From Murimonas intestini (GTDB lineage: Bacteria > Bacillota > Clostridia > Lachnospirales > Lachnospiraceae): a stretch of DNA of 64,000 nt. The DNA is taken from contig NZ_JANKBI010000009.1 of the NCBI RefSeq assembly GCF_024622195.1, positions 1 to 64,000 on the forward strand. The letters run 5' to 3'. The notes below the pieces were generated by a model. It saw nothing but the letters and a program-made list of their open reading frames with translations. It was not told the origin of the DNA and did not search any database. Every line of letters starts with the position of its first letter. Positions within the stretch are counted from its first letter, which is position 1. Position numbers and translations under genes: made by a program. Below, piece after piece: positions 53,677-62,494 of the stretch.

Positions 53677-54573
53677 ATGTCAGAATTACCAACAAAAAAA
53701 ATAAATGAATTAACTGATTCTTCCGCCATCAATGAATCGGATCTTGTTATTGTTCAAACTGCCGGCAGTACTCCCAGAACTCAGAAAGCCACCATATCTC
53801 TTCTGTTAAATAAAATCAAATCCTGGCTGTTAACCATCAGTCCTTTTAGCTACTTATCTTCTGTTAATAAAAACATCCAAACGCAGATCAACGATTTATC
53901 TAATGGCAAAGCTGCTTCAACCCACACACATGATGACCGTTATTTTACAGAAAGTGAAATCAACAATAAATTGTCACCAATGTCTGCATCAATCACCAGC
54001 TTATCCAGCAATAAATTAGATAAATCTGGAGGATTATTAACTGGTGACTTAACTGTCCAAAAAAATGATTGTGGCATCTTCTTTTATAATGCAGAAAAAA
54101 CAAGAGGGTTTCGGCTTCATTATAACAGTGATAATGCATGGTTCCATTCCTACAAAGACGGGGTGTATCCCCACAAAACCCCTATAGCATTTCATATTGA
54201 CGGAAATGTAGATATAGCAAATCTTACAACCCATTCACTTGTTGGACAGAGCAGTTATATGCGTAATGGATGGACGATTCGTGAAAACAATGCTGTTTCT
54301 TATTTTTGTTTACGCCGCTTAGGACATATGGTTTTTATCAACGCTCAATTTATTCCCGGTACCAAAACAGAAGGGGTCGTTATTGCCAACATCCCCTCAC
54401 CTTACCGTCCAAACGATGGAAATGAATTTGTACACGTTTTGTGTACCGATACAGATGTAACCAGCGCAGTCTTTATCCGAACAGACGGAAACATGAATCT
54501 GTATGGAAATGTTGGAAAAATGAGCGGATGCATAATAATCAAAGGCTTTTGGAACAGCAATGAAATTCTCTGA
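53677..54573 (+). CDS. Tail fibre protein with shared N-terminal module
   Basis: This 298-residue protein has residues 1-55 (LPTKKINELTDSSAINESD, ATISLLLNKIKSWLL) repeating the N-terminal attachment module found in the fibres at 31.4 and 55.7 kb. A coiled stalk follows with THTHDDRYFTESEINNKL, a common phage fibre motif. The C-terminal domain from about residue 110 (GDLTVQKNDCGIFFYNAEKTRGF) resembles receptor-binding heads. GAAAGGAC precedes the ATG. Confidence 0.78.
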   Translation: MSELPTKKINELTDSSAINESDLVIVQTAGSTPRTQKATISLLLNKIKSWLLTISPFSYLSSVNKNIQTQINDLSNGKAASTHTHDDRYFTESEINNKLSPMSASITSLSSNKLDKSGGLLTGDLTVQKNDCGIFFYNAEKTRGFRLHYNSDNAWFHSYKDGVYPHKTPIAFHIDGNVDIANLTTHSLVGQSSYMRNGWTIRENNAVSYFCLRRLGHMVFINAQFIPGTKTEGVVIANIPSPYRPNDGNEFVHVLCTDTDVTSAVFIRTDGNMNLYGNVGKMSGCIIIKGFWNSNEIL

Positions 54574-54666
54574 TACTTACATAGTTCAACATAATCGCAA
54601 AGTCGTTGCTGCTTCATAAGCAAATGAATGACTATTTAACATTTTGAAGACAAAGGAGGTCAAATA

Positions 54667-55707
54667 ATGACTATTAACAAAAACCTCATGTCCCTCAATC
54701 ACACCCCTTTAAAACGCAGCAAATCCGACATCCAGTTTATCGTCATCCATTACGTAGGTGCCCTGGGTGATGCAAAAGCAAACACTGACTACTATAAAAG
54801 CCAGTATGTAGGAGCTTCTGCGGATTTCTGGGTTGGCTTTAACGGGGATGTGTGGCAGGGTAATGACTACCATAACTATTATTCCTGGGCCATCGGCGGT
54901 GGTCTGCAGGGCTCCGGCCCCCACCCATGGTATCAGATAGCATTAAACAGTAATTCCGTCAGTATAGAGATGTGCGTCCGTAAGAGGAACACAGCAACCA
55001 TGAATGCTACTGACAAAGACTGGTACTTTGAGGATGCAACAATCGAATCCTCGGCAAAGTTAACCGCCCAGCTCATGAACGAGCTAAATATTAATATTGA
55101 TCACGTTATACGCCATTATGACGTCAACGCTAAAATTTGTCCAAACCCATTTGTCTATAATACTGGTAAAATTACCTGGGATGGATTCTTAAAAAAAGTA
55201 TTATCATATCTTAATACCTCTGACGCAAATGCTGGCTCAGGCAATGATTCAGCCCCCGGACTTGAAAATAACCACTCTGGCAGCTCTGCATATGATAATC
55301 TATACCGTGTAGGGACAGGATGGCAGAATGGCCGCTGTGTAAACCAAAAAGGAGCATTTACCATATTGGATAATGCAAGATCTTTTGCATCTGCATGCGG
55401 AAGCTCATATAACGTATATAGATCTGATGGAGAAATTGTTCATACATATACAGAAGATAAAATATCACCGCCAACTTCTTTCAAACCTTATACAGTGAAA
55501 ATATCTGCCCCCGATGTCTATATACGCTCAGGCCCTGGGATATCTTATCATCCAACAGGGTTTACTGGGATTGGGACATTCACTATAGTAGATGAAGCCA
55601 GAGATGCCAGCAGCCAACTCTGGGGACTTTTAAAGTCTTATGAAAAATTGAAAGATGGCTGGGTTGCACTATGGCTTTCCTGTGTAAACAAAACCGATAT
55701 ACATTAA
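54667..55707 (+). CDS. N-acetylmuramoyl-L-alanine amidase (endolysin)
   Basis: This 346-residue Amidase_2 enzyme has predicted zinc ligands His28 in FIVIHYVG, His150 in VIRHYDV and Cys158 in AKICPNP. It cleaves the bond between muramic acid and the stem peptide. A middle linker and a repeat (GAFTILDNARSFASACG) precede a C-terminal SH3-like cell wall-binding domain (about residues 275-345; VKISAPDVYIRSGPGISY). There is no signal peptide, so holin-mediated release is expected. AAAGGAGGTCAAATA is its ribosome site. It should lyse the producer to release particles. Confidence 0.92.
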   Translation: MTINKNLMSLNHTPLKRSKSDIQFIVIHYVGALGDAKANTDYYKSQYVGASADFWVGFNGDVWQGNDYHNYYSWAIGGGLQGSGPHPWYQIALNSNSVSIEMCVRKRNTATMNATDKDWYFEDATIESSAKLTAQLMNELNINIDHVIRHYDVNAKICPNPFVYNTGKITWDGFLKKVLSYLNTSDANAGSGNDSAPGLENNHSGSSAYDNLYRVGTGWQNGRCVNQKGAFTILDNARSFASACGSSYNVYRSDGEIVHTYTEDKISPPTSFKPYTVKISAPDVYIRSGPGISYHPTGFTGIGTFTIVDEARDASSQLWGLLKSYEKLKDGWVALWLSCVNKTDIH

Positions 55708-55727
55708 CAATTATAAGGAGGATCTAA

Positions 55728-56690
55728 ATGCCTGACGATATACTTTTAAGCCAAACACAAAATACAGCATCACATGCAGCCGCCCCTGCTTCTGATACTG
55801 TTCCGGTAAAAACACTGGCGGAACTTCCAAAAGCCGCCTCCATTAACGATTCCGATATATTTTTAGTCCAAAACAGCACTACAACACAATATGGCCAGAT
55901 TTCCCAGCTGCTGGAAAAATTCTCAGACAGAATTATGCAGCAGACACTAAACCGTTTCCATCCTGTGGGAAGTCTTTATCTGACTGTGACTAACACTAAT
56001 CCAGGCACTCTATTAGGGGGCACATGGGAAAGATATGGAAATGGAAAGGTTCTTATGGGCGTTGATGAAAACCAGACAGAATTTAATACCCCGGCTAAGA
56101 CTGGCGGTGCCAAGACTGTCAGCCTTTCCCACAGTCATACGGTTACAAGCCATGCCCATTCTGTTGGCGGCCACGCCCATTCTATAAACGGGCATAGCCA
56201 TACAGTAAATAATCACGGGCATTCTATGGGTTCACACAGTCATACAGTAAATAATCATACTCATTATGTCCAGGGACACAGCCATACAGTTAATAGTCAT
56301 AAACACCTTCAGACTATGGGATCTAATTCATCTTATTTTTACTTTAGATGTGATGCTCCTAATGGCCAGCTGAACCAAAATGGTACTGTTGGCTACTGGG
56401 ATGTAAAATCAGCGGCGTCCAGGGCCGGAGCATTTGATTATACGTCTTCAGTAGCTCCAGGTACGTCAGCTACTGCACTTAATACAGACGGTTCAGCGCC
56501 TGGAACATCTGCGTTTTCGGGAAATACAGGAAACACTGCTCCCGGAACTAACAGCGTCGGTCTTACTACAAATAACAGCACCGCGTTTAATACTGGCAGT
56601 TCTGCTCCTGGCACTAATTCTCAGCTAAGCGCTGCCCAGAGTATCCTGCCGCCTTACCAGACCTGCTATATCTGGAAACGTAAGGCCTAA
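55728..56690 (+). CDS. His-rich collar-type tail fibre protein
   Basis: This 320-residue protein shares its N-terminal module (LAELPKAASINDSDIFLVQN) with the two other fibre genes. The collar domain starts FHPVGSLYLTVTNTNPGTLLGGTWERYGNG. A run of about nine HSH/HTH-containing repeats occupies residues 130-190, comparable to iron-binding His clusters of fibre needles. A Ser/Thr/Gly-rich tail with repeated SAPGTSA/NTAPGTNS ends at PPYQTCYIWKRKA, matching the end of the fibre at 31.4 kb. Confidence 0.8.
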   Translation: MPDDILLSQTQNTASHAAAPASDTVPVKTLAELPKAASINDSDIFLVQNSTTTQYGQISQLLEKFSDRIMQQTLNRFHPVGSLYLTVTNTNPGTLLGGTWERYGNGKVLMGVDENQTEFNTPAKTGGAKTVSLSHSHTVTSHAHSVGGHAHSINGHSHTVNNHGHSMGSHSHTVNNHTHYVQGHSHTVNSHKHLQTMGSNSSYFYFRCDAPNGQLNQNGTVGYWDVKSAASRAGAFDYTSSVAPGTSATALNTDGSAPGTSAFSGNTGNTAPGTNSVGLTTNNSTAFNTGSSAPGTNSQLSAAQSILPPYQTCYIWKRKA

Positions 56691-56703
56691 AGGACGGTGA
56701 CCC

Positions 56704-57153
56704 ATGGACCACATCAAAGAACTCCTGAACCTTGGACTCCCATCAGTCATCATGATCCTCCTGGGCGTGCTGTTCGCCTTTCAGGAGATTATCCGGCTGA
56801 TTGACTGGATACTGACGCGCTTCGGCATCCAGTCCAGGTATTCTCTTGAGGAAAAAACAGAAAAAGAGATGATCCTTCAGCATGAGGAAAACTTCAACAG
56901 GATCGACCGGACTCTGAACTGCCTCTGCGCAGCTAACCGGGAGGCCCTTGCTGACAGGATCAATCAGAAATATAAGATCTATATGCGAAAAGGGTATATC
57001 CCTGAAGATGAATTCGAAGAATTTGTAAATCTCCATGACGCCTATAATGGAGTGGACGGCAACCATACGGGAGATGCCAAATTTAAGAAATGTATGGAGC
57101 TTCCTGTACTTGTAGAGGAAGACCTGATTGGAGAGGAGGTAAAAAATGAGTGA
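56704..57153 (+). CDS. Holin-associated membrane protein
   Basis: This 149-residue protein has one N-terminal helix (LPSVIMILLGVLFAFQEIIRLI) and a charged cytoplasmic C-terminus with a short coiled coil. It sits between the fibre and holin-like genes. AGGACGGTGACCC is its ribosome site. The pattern resembles phage proteins that act with the holin. It overlaps the next gene by 8 bases. Confidence 0.6.
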   Translation: MDHIKELLNLGLPSVIMILLGVLFAFQEIIRLIDWILTRFGIQSRYSLEEKTEKEMILQHEENFNRIDRTLNCLCAANREALADRINQKYKIYMRKGYIPEDEFEEFVNLHDAYNGVDGNHTGDAKFKKCMELPVLVEEDLIGEEVKNE

Positions 57154-57475
57154 AATATTCCGGCTGATGCCTGTTCTTGCAGTGGTGATCACCTTAAATA
57201 TTCTGCTTGGCATATACAATTCTATAAAAATCGAAAACTTCCGTTTCAGTAAAGAAAAACTGTTAAACGGGATTTTAAAAGCGTTGATCGTGGCAGGTTC
57301 ATTTATTGGCTTTGCCTACGTATTTTCTATGATCGACTTATCGTCTGCAGGCATCACCCCGCTACTTGTCATGCAGGTCTCAATCATAACATATGCCACA
57401 AAGGGCATAACAAACCTGGCCAAGATCATGGGGATCAGCAGTCTGATAGAAAAAAACGGCAGTTCTAAAAAATAA
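57146..57475 (+). CDS. Holin-like protein
   Basis: This 109-residue protein has about three predicted membrane helices (LMPVLAVVITLNILLGIY; ALIVAGSFIGFAYVFSM; LLVMQVSIITYATKGI) and a basic C-terminus (KNGSSKK). Size, topology and position as last gene of the cluster next to the amidase fit a phage holin, which would open the membrane to release the amidase. The specific holin family is not certain. Confidence 0.7.
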   Translation: MSEIFRLMPVLAVVITLNILLGIYNSIKIENFRFSKEKLLNGILKALIVAGSFIGFAYVFSMIDLSSAGITPLLVMQVSIITYATKGITNLAKIMGISSLIEKNGSSKK

Positions 57476-57476
57476 A

Positions 57477-57504
57477 TGCCCGGAGGGCAGCAGCTCTCCA
57501 GGCA
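57477..57504 (+). terminator. Terminator at end of tail cluster
   Basis: TGCC-C-GGAG (57477-57485) pairs with CTCC-A-GGCA (57496-57504), one mismatch, followed by CTCTCTTT. It lies directly after the holin-like gene and before the convergent ABC operon. Confidence 0.65.
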
Positions 57505-57519
57505 CTCTCTTTAACTATC

Positions 57520-58137
57520 TCATCTCTTGATCTGTCTGACCCCCAATCCCGCGCATATAAGCACAACGCCTGCGCAGGCCAGCCAGATCTTAGGTTCATA
57601 TCTGTCCTGCATCATGGAAAACAGATAGAAATTTTTCAGGTATTTATCCCCGCTGAAGTTGGTAGCATAATAGACTATGGGGATCATGTATCCAATGATC
57701 ACATTGTCAGACAGGCCGTATGCCGCTATCCCCAGGCCTCCCAGGAAGAAGGCTTCTGACAGGACGCCTGCATACATTTCAAGGACCGGAAACTCACAGC
57801 CGCCTGTCTTCAGATACAATGTGAAGGCCCCCAGGAGTAATACAAGAAATATAAAGCTCTCTGCCAGTCTGACCATCTGGACTTTCAGGGCCGGGGTATA
57901 TTTTGCCGCTGTCAGGTCCCGGATATTTTTGTCCTGGTCTGGAAGAAATATGGGTACCAGGAGGATGATGCCTATAAGGGCTGCATACATCTCAAGCGAC
58001 TGGGCGGTCTGGGCCGGCTCCAGGTTTCTCACGCTGATCAGAAGCGGAGACATTACCAGGAAAGCCGCCGCTATCAGCAGATGGCGTGACAGATGATATT
58101 TTAAATTTACCTTTCCTATTTCGACGCACGTTTCCAT
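57520..58137 (-). CDS. ABC-2 family membrane protein
   Basis: This approximately 205-residue protein has about six hydrophobic segments (HLLIAAAFLVMSPLLISV; ALIGIILLVPIFL; FIFLVLLLGAFTLYL; IWLACAGVVLICAGLGV). The ATG at 58137 (METCVEIGK) is preferred over a GTG at 58149. It overlaps the upstream permease gene. Together with it and the ATPase it forms an ABC-2 type transporter of unknown substrate. Confidence 0.72.
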   Translation of the reverse strand: METCVEIGKVNLKYHLSRHLLIAAAFLVMSPLLISVRNLEPAQTAQSLEMYAALIGIILLVPIFLPDQDKNIRDLTAAKYTPALKVQMVRLAESFIFLVLLLGAFTLYLKTGGCEFPVLEMYAGVLSEAFFLGGLGIAAYGLSDNVIIGYMIPIVYYATNFSGDKYLKNFYLFSMMQDRYEPKIWLACAGVVLICAGLGVRQIKR

Positions 58138-59462
58138 GGCACTTCCCACTTTCCTTTCCTTTTCAGTTCATAGACGATAATTGTTCCCGCCAGCAGCAGC
58201 AGGGCTATTGCTGCATAGAATATCCTGTTTGTGATAAGGTCAGGCAGCTGTTCTGTGAATTTTTCATATTTACCGCAGGTATTCCATCTTGGTATAAGGT
58301 TCAGTCCAAAGCTCCCTTCCAGGGTTCCTTTTCCGAACGCCATGAAATTGCTTGCCATCCACCATATTCCCTGAACCAGGACTGCAATCGGAGAATCTGT
58401 CAGCTCGGTAAAGAAAAATCCTACAGACAGGGCTGTCATGGCGGTGGGCATCAGCCAGCCGAAAATATGTTTCAGGAATGCGAAGGCATCCACATCCACG
58501 CCAAGGCCCCTGCCATAATATATACACTGTACCGTGACCATCGCACCCAGAACTATGACAGGAAGAAGCGCAAATAAAAGTGTAGCCAGGTATCTTGAGA
58601 GGATGACCGCTGCAGATGATACTTTCCTTGCATAGATAACTTCGGCTGCTTTTGCCCTCCTGTCCCTGAGCGCTCTCGTCGCCGAGAGAAATACCGGGAG
58701 GATAGCCAGCATGAGCCCCAGATAATCACAGAATTCTCTTGCATATGCGTTTGATATCTTATCTTTGTACAAGGTATCTTCATATTCTTTCTGCAGATCC
58801 TCAAATGTCAGTTCCTTCTCAGCGTTCATATAGAGTCTCGACGGGGCAAAATCAGATCCGCCCCCGATAAGGCCGTCTATTTCTTTCATCTGCTTTTCAA
58901 ACTCATCATATGTCAGTCCTTCCACTGCCGGAATATCAGGCCAGAACTGCATGCGCCTCTCAAAATCATCAGATGGCTGGGCCTCATATGATTCATCATC
59001 AAAATTTTCAGGATCATAACTCTCCATATCATAATTGTCCGGACCATAATTTTCTGTGAAAACTTCAGGCCCTTCATTCACATCTGCCTCTGCATTAAAA
59101 TATTTCTGCATGAATTGAGTAATTTCATTTTTATCCATGCCCGTGTCTTTTTCAATGATCTCTGCTACACGGGCGGCCTCATCTTCATCCAGCTTTACAC
59201 TTTTGTAAAATCCCATCGGATAGGCAGTATAACTATTAGTGTAAAAACAATAAGCCAGCTTTCCCAAAGTGCCATCCATAATGTCCTTTTTATCGACTGC
59301 ATAATCTGCACCGTAGCTCTTCATGCCCGGCTGGGGTTTCACCAGCGGGGTAAATGTAGAAAGCTGTGAAAAGTAGAAAAGGACAAGTATGACCAGGTAC
59401 AGGTAAAATGTAATGCTTCTTAAAAGCTGCCTGCATTCTTTCCAAAATAATGACAGAAACAT
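58116..59462 (-). CDS. ABC-2 type permease
   Basis: This 448-residue membrane protein has one helix at the N-terminus (RSITFYLYLVILVLFYF), a large extracytoplasmic acidic domain (about residues 40-230, rich in Asp/Glu/Tyr), and five or six helices after about residue 245. It overlaps the ATPase gene by one base upstream and the small permease downstream. Such large extracytoplasmic domains occur in transporters for peptides or lantibiotic immunity. Substrate unknown. Confidence 0.8.
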   Translation of the reverse strand: MFLSLFWKECRQLLRSITFYLYLVILVLFYFSQLSTFTPLVKPQPGMKSYGADYAVDKKDIMDGTLGKLAYCFYTNSYTAYPMGFYKSVKLDEDEAARVAEIIEKDTGMDKNEITQFMQKYFNAEADVNEGPEVFTENYGPDNYDMESYDPENFDDESYEAQPSDDFERRMQFWPDIPAVEGLTYDEFEKQMKEIDGLIGGGSDFAPSRLYMNAEKELTFEDLQKEYEDTLYKDKISNAYAREFCDYLGLMLAILPVFLSATRALRDRRAKAAEVIYARKVSSAAVILSRYLATLLFALLPVIVLGAMVTVQCIYYGRGLGVDVDAFAFLKHIFGWLMPTAMTALSVGFFFTELTDSPIAVLVQGIWWMASNFMAFGKGTLEGSFGLNLIPRWNTCGKYEKFTEQLPDLITNRIFYAAIALLLLAGTIIVYELKRKGKWEVPWKRASK

Positions 59463-60340
59463 TATCGTACTCTCCTTTCCTTCTGCATCAGATACATATA
59501 AGCATCTTCGACATTTGCCTCGCAGAGGGCTGCTCCCTGGAAAGGAAGTTTTTCCGATACAAGACGCACATCTGCGTGAGCTGCACTGACCATCATTCCG
59601 GTCACAATATATTCTTCCTTTATTCTGGGCAGTTCTTTCTTAGACACCCTGGCAGTATAGATTTTCCCATAGGCTTCACCCAGCAGGCCTTCTACCGATC
59701 CCCTGTAAATGAGCCTGCCTTCGTTAAGTATCCCAATATTTTCACAGGTAGCTTCGATATCTCCCACTATATGCGTAGACAGGATAACGATCCTGTCTTC
59801 TGCGATCTCACAAAGAAGGTTTCTGAAGCGCACCCTCTCTTCCGGGTCCAGGCCTGCAGTAGGCTCATCTACAATAAGCACCTTGGGGTCATGCAGGATG
59901 GCCTGGGCAATTCCCAGGCGTCTGCGCATACCGCCTGACATGGCTTTTACTTTTGTCCTTTTATTATTCTGGAGGTTTACCTTTTCCAGAAGATCCGGTA
60001 TACGTTCTTTACGGACGGACTTTGGCAGGCCTGAGAGTACTCCCAGGTAATCCATAGCCTCATACGATGACATGTTTCCATACATTGAAAAATCCTGGGG
60101 CAGATACCCTGTCATCTTTCTTATTTCCCTGGAATGCCCAATGTCTGTACCGCATATTCTGACCTCTCCCCCTGTTTTTGGAAGAAGTGTGGACAGGATT
60201 TTCATCAGCGTTGTCTTCCCCGCTCCGTTTGGTCCCAGCAGCCCGAACATCCCGCTCCCTATTGTCAGGTTCACATTTTTTAAAGCCTGCTTTTTTCCAT
60301 ATGTTTTATCCAGATTCTGAATAACTATTTCAGTAGACAT
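59462..60340 (-). CDS. ABC transporter ATP-binding protein
   Basis: This 292-residue ATPase starts at the ATG giving MSTEIVIQNLD, preceded by AAGAAGGAGAAAAC. Walker A is GPNGAGKTT, the signature is MSGGMRRRLG, Walker B is VLIVDEPTAGLD with catalytic Glu, and the H-loop is STHIV. It energises the two membrane proteins encoded downstream. An adjacent OmpR/HisKA pair points to inducible expression. Confidence 0.92.
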   Translation of the reverse strand: MSTEIVIQNLDKTYGKKQALKNVNLTIGSGMFGLLGPNGAGKTTLMKILSTLLPKTGGEVRICGTDIGHSREIRKMTGYLPQDFSMYGNMSSYEAMDYLGVLSGLPKSVRKERIPDLLEKVNLQNNKRTKVKAMSGGMRRRLGIAQAILHDPKVLIVDEPTAGLDPEERVRFRNLLCEIAEDRIVILSTHIVGDIEATCENIGILNEGRLIYRGSVEGLLGEAYGKIYTARVSKKELPRIKEEYIVTGMMVSAAHADVRLVSEKLPFQGAALCEANVEDAYMYLMQKERRVR

Positions 60341-60435
60341 GTTTTCTCCTTCTTTCTTAATATCTTCAGGTACTTCCCTGTTGTTATAAGCAAAGTATAA
60401 ACAGAAAATTTCTATACTTTTCCTACAGAACAAAG

Positions 60436-60498
60436 AAAATGCATCTCCAGGAATGCCGGGCCGGCTTGTAAATTCCGGCATCCCTGAAAATGCATTTT
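60436..60498. terminator. Terminator between histidine kinase and ABC operon
   Basis: AAAATGCAT (60436-60444) pairs with ATGCATTTT (60490-60498), with an inner ATGCCGG/CCGGCAT stem. It is AT-flanked on both sides. On the minus strand it follows the kinase gene, so it ends that transcript upstream of the ABC operon. Confidence 0.75.
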
Positions 60499-60501
60499 GA
60501 A

Positions 60502-61722
60502 TCAGATTATATAGAAACTGGCGCAGCAGATAGCCCCGCCCTCTATACTGTTTGACAGATCCAGCCGTCCTCTGTGTTTTTCACACAATACCTTGCAGAT
60601 AAACAGGCCGATACCAAAGTGCCCGCCCTTTCCTTTTTCCCCAAAGTATGGCTTGGAGGCTTTCTCAAGGCCCTCCCTCGTGAAGCCCGGCCCGTCATCT
60701 TGGACGTAAACCTGGAGATAATCCCCGTCCTCACTGATATCCGCATATAACTCTATGTGCTCTTTCGCGTAGCGCATGGCATTTGAGATCAGATTCTCCG
60801 CCACTTCCATGATCATGGCCTCATCCGCATATACTTCCTTTCCCTCTTTTACTGCATATTCGAATGTAAATGATATGCCTTCCATGCCGTCCAGGATCAG
60901 TACAGTTTCCTTCAGCTTTTTTACCAGGGCCAGTATATCCTGCTTTTTCAGCTTTGGCTCCAGCTCTTCCATGGTATTGATTTCTTTCATAGTATTAGAA
61001 AAATCCCTGAGGCGTATCACCTGGTCATCAATCAATGTCAGGTATTCTGTCAGGCTCTCCTCACTGACTTTTCCTGTCGGGTAATATGTCCTCAGAAATT
61101 CAGTGTAACCGCGGATCACAGTCAGCGGCGTCCGCAGGTCGTGGGCAAATGCCGCATTCAGACATCTCTGTTCTTCCATCAGATTCCATGTAGTCTGGTA
61201 ATTATCAATCAGCCTGCGCCTCATGGCATCAAACGCGCCGCACAGCTCACCCATTTCGTCCAGTGCAGTGTAAGTACAGTCAAAGTCCAGTTCTCCCCGG
61301 CTTACATGCATGGCTCCGTCCTGGATGATCGTAATGGGTTCCTCCAGTTTATTCCTGTAAAACATCCAGGACACAAGGATAATAGCGCCAATTGAGTAGA
61401 ATAAAACACACCAGTTTTCTATATACCAGAATACAGAATATATGATTTTATCTGTTCCGCTCATTACACTGTAATACTCTCCGCTTACCAGGATCCTGTA
61501 CATATCCTCTTCCGCTTCCCGTTCCCACTCGTATGCCGTGTCCATGGGCGCATATCTCATATTTATAAGCTTACGCCAGCCTTCACACAACATGCCTGTG
61601 CCAACGGACAGGCAGATAACTGCAGCAGCTGCCACTGCTATATAGACGGCCAGCGACTTCTTCAGAGAAGCATCCAGCAGTTTTTTCCGGATCTTTTCAA
61701 TGATCTCTTCTATCCAATCCAC
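60502..61722 (-). CDS. Sensor histidine kinase (HAMP-HisKA)
   Basis: This 406-residue membrane kinase has helices at about 22-45 and 105-125 with a short extracytoplasmic loop of about 60 residues between. HAMP is followed by the H-box FAHDLRTPLTVIRGY, N-box NLISNAMRYAKE, and glycine boxes DDGPGF and GHFGIGLFI. It overlaps the response regulator gene by 13 bases. The small sensor loop suggests an intramembrane or ABC-coupled sensing mode, fitting the adjacent ABC transporter. Confidence 0.92.
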   Translation of the reverse strand: MDWIEEIIEKIRKKLLDASLKKSLAVYIAVAAAAVICLSVGTGMLCEGWRKLINMRYAPMDTAYEWEREAEEDMYRILVSGEYYSVMSGTDKIIYSVFWYIENWCVLFYSIGAIILVSWMFYRNKLEEPITIIQDGAMHVSRGELDFDCTYTALDEMGELCGAFDAMRRRLIDNYQTTWNLMEEQRCLNAAFAHDLRTPLTVIRGYTEFLRTYYPTGKVSEESLTEYLTLIDDQVIRLRDFSNTMKEINTMEELEPKLKKQDILALVKKLKETVLILDGMEGISFTFEYAVKEGKEVYADEAMIMEVAENLISNAMRYAKEHIELYADISEDGDYLQVYVQDDGPGFTREGLEKASKPYFGEKGKGGHFGIGLFICKVLCEKHRGRLDLSNSIEGGAICCASFYII

Positions 61723-62384
61723 TTATATCCAACTCCCCACACTGTGTCTACATAAACCTTGTCTGAAAATTTTCCTATTTTCAGCCTGATCCTGCGCACA
61801 TGCTCAGCAATAGTGCTGCTGTCACCTTCTTCTTCAAAGCCTCTTAGGGTCTCATATATCTTTTCCTTGCTGAAGATCTGCCCTCTGTGCATAGACAGCA
61901 GTTCTACGATGTCAAATTCCATTCTTGTGAGAGGAATCTCTTTATCCTGATAAAAAACAGTCCGCTCAGTATAATTAATGACCAGCTCATCGGAAAATTT
62001 CAATTTCTCCTTTGAACCACTTCGTTCCTCGCGTCTCAGATGCGCCTTTACCCTTGCGGAAAGTTCCTCCATGGAAAACGGCTTTACTACATAGTCGTCT
62101 CCGCCGATCATCAGCCCGTTTACCCTGTCTCTTTCCTCCACCTTTGCTGTCAGGAAAATGATAGGACAGTTCACATGGTTCCTTATTTTCCTGCATACTT
62201 CAAAGCCATCCATATCCGGCATATTGATATCCAGCAAAATCAGGTCCGGCCCTTTTTCCAGCAGTTCTATAGCCTCTCTGCCGTCAGCAGCCGTATAGAC
62301 AAGATATCCCTGCATATTAAAAAAATCCTTCAGCAGCCTGCGGATAGGTTCTTCATCATCCACAGCCAATATTTTATACTGCAT
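61710..62384 (-). CDS. OmpR/PhoB-family response regulator
   Basis: This approximately 224-residue regulator starts at the ATG giving MQYKILAVDDEEP; the upstream extension lacks support. The receiver domain has phospho-acceptor Asp in LILLDINMPDMDG and Lys in YVVKPFSMEE. The winged-helix domain ends VDTVWGVGYKWIG. It is the first gene of the pair with the kinase and probably activates the ABC-2 operon downstream. Confidence 0.93.
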   Translation of the reverse strand: MQYKILAVDDEEPIRRLLKDFFNMQGYLVYTAADGREAIELLEKGPDLILLDINMPDMDGFEVCRKIRNHVNCPIIFLTAKVEERDRVNGLMIGGDDYVVKPFSMEELSARVKAHLRREERSGSKEKLKFSDELVINYTERTVFYQDKEIPLTRMEFDIVELLSMHRGQIFSKEKIYETLRGFEEEGDSSTIAEHVRRIRLKIGKFSDKVYVDTVWGVGYKWIG

Positions 62385-62494
62385 TCTTTTTCTTCCTCCC
62401 TTATCCACATACTTTTCACCTGCCCCGGAAGTAATCCACATTTTATTAGTGTAACATACAATTATCTATAAAAAAACTACAAAGTAAGACTGCC

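Noticed and set aside
56110..56310. CRISPR array or tandem DNA repeat at the His-rich segment
   Set aside because: Repeats are coding, irregular in length and explained by His-x-His protein repeats.
25493..57475. Contractile (R-type) tailocin or contractile injection system
   Set aside because: No sheath, no AAA+ ATPase, no gpV/gpW/gpJ-type baseplate genes; the Dit/Tal order is that of long flexible tails.
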